A stretch of DNA of 64,000 bases, from NCBI RefSeq assembly GCF_035046485.1, contig NC_085137.1, positions 15,405,346-15,469,345 on the forward strand, written 5' to 3'. Under the pieces are notes generated by a model. That model was given only the letters and a program-made list of their open reading frames with translations, ran no database searches and was not told where the DNA came from. The DNA is from Aedes albopictus. Lineage: Eukaryota; Arthropoda; Insecta; Diptera; Culicidae. Positions 56,900-64,000 of the stretch are shown here, piece by piece. Made by a program: the position numbers and the translations under genes. Position 1 is the stretch's first letter; each line of letters begins with the position of its first letter.

Positions 56900-57320
56900 G
56901 GAGCTCCAGGGATACACCTAAGGGGTTTTTTTTTTATTTTCAGATTTTCATGAAACTTTTTCCACAGGCAGGGCTCATGGATATATGAATAAAAAAAATT
57001 TGAGAAAAATTCAGGGTCGCCTATTTTCCCGGAAAACTCAGGTGGAAGTTTTTTTGCTTTCCCATGACACTACTAACTTTAAAAAATCATAACTCAAGAA
57101 CTCAAAGGTTTTTTTTATGAAAATGAAAGCAAAAAAATGTGCATTCTAAAAATTTCAGCGCTTATTTTCATTTCTAATCTCCTTGAAGCGCATGTGAAAC
57201 TTTTTCATGTGCCTCTATGAGGTATGATAAACCCCCGAAAACCCTCAGAAACCATCTGGAGTTCTTTCAAAGGAGGGGGGGGGGGGGGGGTTGAGGTGGC
57301 ATCCATAAATGACGTATTTT
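56900..57320. repeat. Interspersed non-coding repeat with poly-G run
   Basis: T-rich start, CATAACTCAAGAACTCAAAG, and a 17-19 base G run at about 57275-57292 followed by ATCCATAAATGACGTATTTT, a motif resembling MITE ends at 13821. No gene. Confidence 0.45.
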
Positions 57321-57384
57321 GGCTGATTTTTGTGTGCCATGTTCATTGTCTAGTGGTAAGTGTCGTTCAATATGTACAGCTTCT

Positions 57385-57748
57385 AATAGGAGGCAATCAG
57401 TGAAGTACTAGATTGAAAGTAGTGAGCTGGATTTTTGTATGGTGAGATGATCGATTCTCCATTTCTGCAATGAAATAGAGCAAACAGCGTGGGTTATATG
57501 ATTTCATGTCCAATTTTATGCTGTTTGAGCAAAAATTTGGGTAACTGTGTTGTTGAAGTTGCAAGAAATAAATAATACAACAACACAGTTACCCAAACTT
57601 TTGCTCAACCAGCATCAAATTAGTCAAGAAATCATATAACCTACGCTGTTTGCACCTTTTCATTGCAGAAATGGAGAATCGATCATCTCACCATACAAAA
57701 ATCCAGCTCACTACTTTCAATCTAGTACTTCACTGATTGCCTCCTATT
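57385..57748. mobile_element. Hairpin with 171-bp arms and 22-nt loop
   Basis: 57385-57555 and 57578-57748 are near-perfect inverted complements (AATAGGAGGCAATCAGTGAA at the outer edge, GTAACTGTGTTGTTG at the inner edge). No coding content. The longest uninterrupted hairpin in the window. Confidence 0.85.
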
Positions 57749-57774
57749 GAAGACGGTGTCCGTATTATTGAGAC

Positions 57775-58055
57775 AATTGAACCAGGGATATTTAAGACAG
57801 AGCGAGTTTCAGGGATTTCAATTGGTTTTAGGTAAAAAAAGGGGTTCTTTAGAGAGCTTTTGTTGGTTAGAAGGGACTACAAAGGGGTTCAGGGAAGTTC
57901 CACGGGCGCTTTCCGTTGCGTTACAGGGGATTTGAAGGGATTTCGGGGGGTTTTCTGCGGCATTGTAGGGCATTACAGAGGTTTTTGAAACGTTTCAGGG
58001 GGCTGCAGGGCATTTCAGAAAGTCGTGGGTCATTAGTCCGAGTCACGTTAGGCCG
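57775..58055 (+). repeat. GGGATTTCGGGGG satellite, plus orientation
   Basis: GTTGCGTTACAGGGGATTTG and TTTCAGGGGGCTGCAGGGC units, the same class as 39290-40350. Confidence 0.65.
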
Positions 58056-58079
58056 ATTGGGTCATTTGGCCTGATAAGG

Positions 58080-58520
58080 ACTTAATACCTTTCAATAGGA
58101 CCCCGAATGTCCCTGAAATCACTGTTAAGCCCTTGAAACCATCTGAAACCCACGAGAGCGGATCCCCATTAACTCGATGAAACTCCCCAAAATTTCACTA
58201 TAACCTCCTGAAACCACCTGTAAAGCCTGAAACCTTCAGAAAATTCATTCAAACTCATTAAAATAGCTCCGGAGATCCCCTGAACCTCCCTCGGACTTCG
58301 TGTAACGCACCTGTAACCCTCAAAAAGCCCCAACAATGCCCCAGAAATGTCCTGTAATGCTCCAAAAGCCCGTTGAATGATCTAAGAAACTTCCTGAAGT
58401 ACTTCCGAAAACTCCTTTGAAACTCCCCAAAACGACCCTGTAACTTCCTGTAACGCCTCTGAAACCTACTTAACATTCACTGAACCTTCCTGAAATTACT
58501 ACGAAATCCCCTGGAACTCT
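58080..58520 (-). repeat. CCTGAAACCACCTGTAAAGC satellite, minus orientation
   Basis: CTTCGTGTAACGCACCTGTA and CCTGTAACGCCTCTGAAACC are the complement of the GTTACATGGGG units. Confidence 0.65.
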
Positions 58521-58804
58521 CTCTCCTAATGCCGTCTCGTAATATTCGTAGAGACATTGCGTAAATATTGACCAATATGTCCAAATCAAGATTGAAACAG
58601 TAGTTTTGTTAGCAACTGAATCAATAAATAAATAAGTACCCACCTGGCTGTGAGTTCTGAAACAATGTAACAAAATAGCCTATAAAATATTAAATGTAGT
58701 TACGGGTCTACGATATGATTGACGACAATAAATAAAATAGTTCCAAGAGATTTTCAAAGAGGATTCTATCTTTCATTTTTGTTATTTCCCTATGATTACT
58801 AAAT

Positions 58805-58860
58805 AAACCAGCCTTGGGCTGAAAATCTCATTAATAAAGATAATATAACAATAATAACTG
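58805..58860 (+). mobile_element. SINE 3' end fragment
   Basis: CAGCCTTGGGCTGAAAATCT and CATTAATAAAGATAATATAA form the 3' end that follows GAGATGAACTA in the SINE class at 10738; the head is absent. Confidence 0.6.
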
Positions 58861-59575
58861 TCCCCAATTTCTTCCTGCGTTTCCTGCGAATCTCCCAGAA
58901 GTTTAGTCTAGTAATCTTCCAAGAATTGTTTCCTCAAATCCTCCAGAAGTTTCTTCAGGGAGTCCTCCTGGTATTCTGTATGGAAATCTCCGGGGATTTT
59001 TTTCTGAGAATCGTTTAGAAGTTCCTAGGGGGAGTCCTTGAGAAATTCCTTCTAGGAATCCTGTATAAGTTCTTTCAAGAAATCATCCAATTGTTCCTCG
59101 AGGGTTACTTTCAGAATTGATGGAATTTCTTTAGGATTTTTTGGGAATCTTTAGTTGTTTCTTGGACCCCTTCAGGAGTTGCCGGAGAAATCCCCAGACC
59201 GTTTTCTAAGATTCTAGGTTACTCCTTCTTAGAGAAACTTATTTCTGAAAGACTTAACTCCTAATTCACCTAAAGGAACTTCTGAATTATTTCCTGGCGA
59301 TTTCTCGGAAGAAATCCATTAATGAATCTGGAGGGATACTAGAATCACTAGTACGAATTACTGAAGAAAACCAAGATTGCAATTTTGGAGCAAACGAAAG
59401 ATGAAATCTCGGATAAAATCCTATAGGAATCTCCAGTTGGGCTAGTGCATATAACTGTTTTGGTCTGGAAAATTTGGACAGTGTTTCAAGGATGACAAGA
59501 GAGATCCCTGGTTTGAGCCGGAAAGAAATAGCGACCAGGAAATAAGAATTTAGCACATCGCATAATTTCAAGAAA
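58861..59575. repeat. Diverged short-unit satellite (CAGAAGTTTCTTCAGG type)
   Basis: Degenerate CTTCAGGGAGTC, CTCCTGGTATTC and AGAAATTCCTTC units related to the 12-bp class. No gene. Confidence 0.55.
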
Positions 59576-59637
59576 ATCGTGTAAAAACACGTGAAATTTA
59601 TTTCACTTAAGTCTTGTAAAAAATATTGTAGTGTAAA

Positions 59638-59750
59638 AATTCAGGCAAGGACAGGCAAAGAAAACCCTAAACTGTTTAAGTTCTCGAAGAACACTTGAAG
59701 TGGCAGGCCAAGCTCCAGTTGGTAGGTAGAGCCGTAAATAGGAAGAAGAA

Positions 59751-59781
<31 letters not shown>

Positions 59782-59790
59782 AAAGGAGAA
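59638..59790 (+). mobile_element. Feilai-like SINE 3' fragment with (AAG)n tail
   Basis: CAGGCAAAGAAAACCCTAAA, CGAAGAACACTTGAAGTGGC and CAGGCCAAGCTCCAGTTGGT mirror 31578-31660, followed by an AAG-repeat tail at 59745-59784. Confidence 0.65.
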
Positions 59791-59879
59791 GAAGGATCTT
59801 CAGAAGGAAGCTCTCGGTGGAATGCCCAGCTGGACATCCTGGAGCAATCCCTGGAAGGGACACCAATTGTGCCCTAACA

Positions 59880-60590
59880 GAATAGGCTAATGAAATAAAA
59901 AAAATGTTCGATTATCCATGGTGATTTTTTTTTCCTATTTCCGGATAATCAAATCCGTCCTTTGATGGTTTTATAAGCACTCCCCATCTATTATTGATCT
60001 ATCATGATTACTACTTATGTTATACTTGGAAAATGATTGAGCCATTTTAAAAAACGACAATATTGGTGATAATGATATTGATATTCACGTGTTACCTCCT
60101 GCCACCTCCTGTCAGATTTTCATTAATTAAATTGGCTCGGTTCAATTTTTCTGTTGGACTATTGGCTTAATTTTTCTCATGTTAAAATGAGAAGTAAAAT
60201 TATGCGTGAAAGAAAGCGTGAATTAACATTATTTACAGCTGAATTCGGAATGTGTTGAAAGCTACTGTGGCGTATACGTCTTCTATGTCATCATTGGTAG
60301 TTGTTTCAAATTCATTCATGAATGCATTGCCTCAAGATTAATGTTAAACTATAAATAACTCGTGTTCGACGGAACAAATTTGAAATAAAATGTTGAAACA
60401 AAAAACGGAATGAAATGTTGACGAAATCCGATATTGACAAAAACGACCTGTATCGCCGTCCGTCTTCAAAAATGAAAACTTTCTTCTAGAAAACAATTTA
60501 GTTCGAAATTAACTCACTATATTGCTTTAGTGTTTTAGTAAGCTACGAGTTTGGTCTGACGCTTTGGACCATTTGCCAAAGAATACTGGT
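59880..60590. other. Spacer without recognised feature
   Basis: AT-rich; no TIR, satellite or RT match seen. Confidence 0.4.
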
Positions 60591-61480
60591 TTCACAATAG
60601 TTTCTCAAAAAATAAGAGCTTTCGAATTTTTATTGGAATTTTTTTTATAAATTTCTTTGGAAACTCCTATGGAAATTTCGCAAACAATTAATTAGGAAAC
60701 TTTCTAGGAGTTTCTTTGGGTTTTTTCAACAATTTCTTTAAAAACTGCTTTGGCATTTCTTTCGGCATTTTATCCAGCACTTTCTTTGGAAAACCATTTA
60801 ACATTTCATGTGAGAACTCATTCAAATTTTCTTTTTATAAATTGATGTTTTATCCCTCTTGCTAGTATTTTGAGAAATTATCTGGAAAGTCCTTTGACAA
60901 CTTATTCGTAAATTTATTCGACAATTCTTCAGAGAACTCTTTTGGAATTTCTTCGGGTTGGTTTTGGGTTATTGCGATTGATTGGAAACTGCTTCGGGAA
61001 TTCTTCGATAATTCTCTCTGTAAATTCTTTGTTTTATATTATAAAATTATCTGGTAATTTCTTTGGTAATTTATTGGAAAATTACTTTGGAAACGACTCA
61101 GGAGATTCATTAGGAATTGATTGGGATTTTCCTTCATGGTTTCTTTGGGCGATTTCTTTTTGATTCTTTCGGATGTGCCTTTGACTTCTTATTCGGTATT
61201 GTTTGTTTGAATTTCTTCAGCAACTCTTTTGGATACTTCTTCGCAAGATACTTTGGGCAGTCCTTCGGTATTTTTTGCGGGATTCCCTAAGGTAGTTTTC
61301 GTAGCAATTCCTTTGGAAAGCCCATCGGTTATCTATATAGGATGCCTTCAACTATTTATATGCAAACGGTTTTGGGAATTGCTTTTTGAAATTTTTCGGC
61401 AAATTCTTAGGGAACTTCTTCGACAATCACCTTGATTTTCGGAAATTTCCAGGAAGTTTCCAGGAAACAAAAAAAAAGCG
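60591..61480 (+). repeat. Diverged TTTCTTTGGAAA satellite
   Basis: Degenerate 12-15 bp units such as TTTCTTTGGAAACTCC and TCTTTGGGCAGTCC. Plus frames (60942-61435) are aromatic-rich repeat reads and not genes. Confidence 0.6.
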
Positions 61481-61707
61481 CAAAAACTATTGATTGTTTT
61501 AAAACTCAACGCAGTCCCATAACCCCATCCTTGCTTTTCATTGTGCCTGGGCCTTAAAGCTCGAATACGATTTAAGAAAAGAGAAGGAGAAACGCACTAA
61601 AAACATGTGACACCATGTAATTATTAACTCGACCACTTTTTCCGTTCTTGTTCAGGGTTTGCTCCTACCACAGAAGCAGATCTTAGAAACAAGAACCACA
61701 AACTCAC

Positions 61708-61816
61708 TTCGGCCGGCGATGGGATCATCATTTTGCTCGACCAAGAAATAAGTCAGGTGTGATCCACGGAAGATGGCCAATAAAAGGAGCAACAAGAGCC
61801 ACAAGCACTTCTTCAT
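61708..61816 (-). CDS. Candidate first coding exon with signal peptide
   Basis: Minus-strand ATG at 61816-61814 opens 36 codons plus one base and then meets a perfect donor hexamer GTGAGT (61707-61702), giving a phase-1 intron. The peptide begins MKKCLWLLLLLLLAIF, a short basic N-region and an 11-12 residue hydrophobic core, as in a secretory signal peptide. After a likely cleavage near FRGSH it reads LTYFLVEQNDDPIAGR. An in-frame TAA lies upstream at 61897-61895 with no other ATG between, which supports the start. A signal-peptide exon ending in phase 1 ahead of an xFLVExxD-type segment is common in immunoglobulin-superfamily receptors, but the family is not identified and this is inference. 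Neighbouring sequence 61500-62560 has few repeats. The frame stays open 19 codons into the putative intron, so a short unspliced ORF is an alternative reading. Confidence 0.4.
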
Positions 61817-62579
61817 CGGAATTATTATGGCTCTTTTTTGTTGGTGGACGACCAAGTGGAATGGTGACTTCTTTGCAGAGATGGAGAAGGGACGTTATAG
61901 ATTCTGCAGGGTTTCATAAGTCTTATTTATTATAACAGTTTCGCATAGATGAGTGCTTATCGAAATTTTAAGACGTAAAATCATTTCGTATTTTCGATGT
62001 TTATTAGAATTTATGCAGAATATATGTTTTGTTCTTGCGATACTTTTAACCGATTCGATGAATGGTGTTCCCTTAGTATTTGCCAACCACTGAGCGCATA
62101 TAGGTCATAAACGCGAGCAATAAATTTCAGCACAAATGAAGTTCGAGTGCGCTGAAACGGCAATTTGCTGTGGCTGGGCGAAACATATGGGAGAATAATC
62201 GTAGTCGTCGTCGTATTGGTACAAAAGAAAGGCAATAACAGAGCGCATCTGTCCCAGGAATTACACGAAAGACCAGTATCACGACGACGGCGACGAGGCC
62301 CCCTCAAGACGGGGTTAATCTTTATTTATTGTTGGCGGTAATTGCGAGTAATTTACGATTTCGCCAACCGAATGTATGGCGTTTTCTACAAGACATTTCA
62401 GTTTTACTGCTCATAATGACGGCATGAAAATTAAATTTTCAGATGCGCCACGGCCACTAGCGCCAATTGTGTTCGAAGACAGTGTGTTATAGTTTTCTCA
62501 TTATAATTTCGGTGGAGATTTTCTGGCATGTGAGTAAAGCGAGTAACAGTAGTTATGGTTTGACTTCAACTTTTTTTTT
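61817..62579. other. Low-repeat region upstream of the candidate exon
   Basis: Would be 5' UTR and upstream or intron sequence if the exon is real. Contains CGTAGTCGTCGTCGTATTGG at 62200 and GACGACGGCGACGAGGC at 62283. No TATA box or initiator can be assigned with confidence. Confidence 0.35.
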
Positions 62580-62720
62580 TGCAACTCGACCTAAGTCGCG
62601 TCAAGTACGAATCACTGAAGACGACCTTACAGCTGAGGTCAAAATACGTATCTGACATAGGATGAAAACACATAGTTGGAATTAAACTGAACAGTCTTTA
62701 ACTCGATTTTATGTTAATTG
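62580..62720. mobile_element. Other half of the GTTAAGTACTGTTC MITE
   Basis: CTCGACCTAAGTCGCGTCAA, GAAGACGACCTTACAGCTGA, GGTCAAAATACGTATCTGAC and TTGGAATTAAACTGAACAGT follow the order of the right arm of 26718-26886. Confidence 0.6.
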
Positions 62721-62784
62721 TCACATATCAACTTGAAGTCGACGAACTTAATACGTTGGAACTTGGTATTCTAGCGAATTTACT

Positions 62785-62992
62785 TTAGATGAAAGACGAC
62801 GGAAGACGATCTGAAATTCAGAAGTGTGATGGCTTGGAAGTTCTCGCAGTCCCTAAACTAACACCGCTGATTTCCACTCCTCCGTCGACTGTTCGGTTTT
62901 CCACATACTGAATATGTTGATGAGTTCAACTGCGATACTATCCTTACCAGCTTTGTTGCGGTTGAGCAGGTGAATGCCACGAAGGAGTTAAG
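62785..62992 (-). pseudogene. RTE-like RT N-terminal fragment (antisense)
   Basis: Minus strand reads HLLNRNKAGKDSIAVELINI, FSMWKTEQSTEEWKSAVLV, stop, then in another frame DCENFQAITLLNF. This aligns by wording with AVGKDGIVAGL, ETEKLPEEWKKEV and ENFRTITILN of the fragment at 33105-33511. It covers only the RT fingers and carries a stop and a frameshift. Confidence 0.65.
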
Positions 62993-64000
62993 AACAGATA
63001 AATTACAAAAAAAAAATGAACCGATCTGGTGAATAATCATTTACGGTTAATATGTTACACACTAAGTGAGCTAGATTACCAAAACCCAATCCATGACCGA
63101 CCATGTATCAACAAAAAGTGTCCCGTTTTGCTAGATCAACGATCCTAAAACAAATGAGAAACCAAACCCCTAAAACATAGCCTCGACCGTATCGATCCGG
63201 CGATGGTCAGTCACACTTTGTCGGCTTGTTTCCAAACGATCTCGGACACGAGAAAAACAAATTTGCCACTTGAGCCGAGCCGCATGATCAACACTTCTTC
63301 AGCACTCGAAGGCTCGTCCATATCGTCGGTCAACCCTCCACAGAGCTCACACTGATGATGCGATGGCGGCCTCTTTTAACTCCCTGCCATTCAAGCCTGT
63401 ACCTGTGTGCCACACCGACAATTTCTTCCGCTCGAGCCGTCACCCAAAAATGGATTCTCCTCACCTTCAGGGCTCTAGACGAGCGCGCGCGTAGACAGGC
63501 AGCATAGATCGTCGCCGTCGTCGTATGGAAAGTGCTACACTTTTCGTTTTTATCCAGTCAACGTATAGGCCGATTTGATTCCTTTTATGTTTGTATAGTG
63601 ACGTCGTAGGAATTTAATTCCACGCCACTCGAACGGCTGGTCAGCGGCCTGCGGGTGGACGAAACCGGTGGTGATCTTCAAGCCCGGCGAAGCTGAGTGC
63701 GGTCCATTGTTTTCGTGGCCACGGCCGGCAAGCAGCACCACCGAGAGTCGTATTGATTGGATTTTGTGTGTTTTTCCTTTTCAAGTGTTAAATCACTCTC
63801 GTGACCACCGTGATTTACAAGAGAGGGTGTATTTCGCGGAACGAATTTGTTTACCGGTTTATTGGATCGGCTTCTCGCACCGTTGCGTTGCTCTCGTCTT
63901 GGAATTATGAGGAGAAAAAGTTGATTGAATTACACATCTTCGGTGGATCAGCTGGGATTACTAGGGCTGACTCAGCTAAATCTTGCATCATGAACTGGAC
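62993..64000. other. Low-repeat region to the window end
   Basis: GC-richer with GAGCGCGCGCG at 63480 and GTCGCCGTCGTCG at 63511. Several frames of 60-80 codons on both strands lack domains. May hold promoter or untranslated sequence of the gene suggested at 61708, but nothing can be assigned. Confidence 0.35.

Overview
The window looks like gene-poor, repeat-saturated DNA from a culicine mosquito, most likely Aedes. The basis is a tRNA-derived SINE with a (GAA)n tail that resembles Feilai of Aedes aegypti, several decayed RTE-type non-LTR retrotransposons, a dense set of TA-flanked foldback MITEs, and degenerate 12-bp GGAATTCCTTCN satellites. The genus call is inference. No bacterial operon, plasmid, phage or CRISPR logic is visible. 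Most open frames here are accidents inside satellites, palindromes or decayed transposons.

Layout. 0-4 kb: an inverted pair of ~0.5-kb repeats, a MITE whose empty site is present in the neighbouring copy, and a 684-bp long-TIR element with CACAGTG termini. 4-7 kb: a 12-bp satellite that switches strand, with a SINE inside. 7-12 kb: two decayed RTE copies, one split by a 1.9-kb insertion between RT motifs B and C. 12-23 kb: nested DNA elements, including a non-autonomous hAT with a perfect 8-bp target duplication and several near-perfect hairpins. 23-26 kb and 31.9-32.6 kb: low-repeat sequence. 26-28 kb: a second satellite. 28.9-30.1 kb: an element carrying seven copies of a GTCAGAGTGGACC-like motif. 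30.9-31.7 kb: a SINE split by an insert. 32.6-36.3 kb: RTE fragments facing each other, interrupted by a 1.5-kb element and a SINE. 39.3-46.4 kb: a tandem duplication of a composite satellite-SINE-satellite-RT module. 48.9-56.1 kb: two copies of a ~2.1-2.6 kb element with a ~152-bp internal tandem array, in opposite orientation. 56-61.5 kb: more strand-switching satellites and a 171-bp-arm hairpin. 61.5-64 kb: low-repeat sequence.

The one plausible piece of host coding sequence is on the minus strand at 61708-61816: an ATG, a signal-peptide-like hydrophobic run and a perfect GTGAGT donor, read as a possible first coding exon of a secreted or membrane protein. If it is real, the remaining 61 kb would be the start of a very large intron and the low-repeat islands would be candidate intronic control regions. 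No second exon was recognised.

Mobile sequences here work as layers, not as a pathway: retrotransposon pseudogenes are interrupted by MITEs, MITEs sit in MITEs and SINEs, and satellites separate them. No element encodes an intact transposase or reverse transcriptase, so all are either dead or dependent on proteins supplied from elsewhere. Boundaries were read by eye and can be off by tens of bases unless a target duplication is given.
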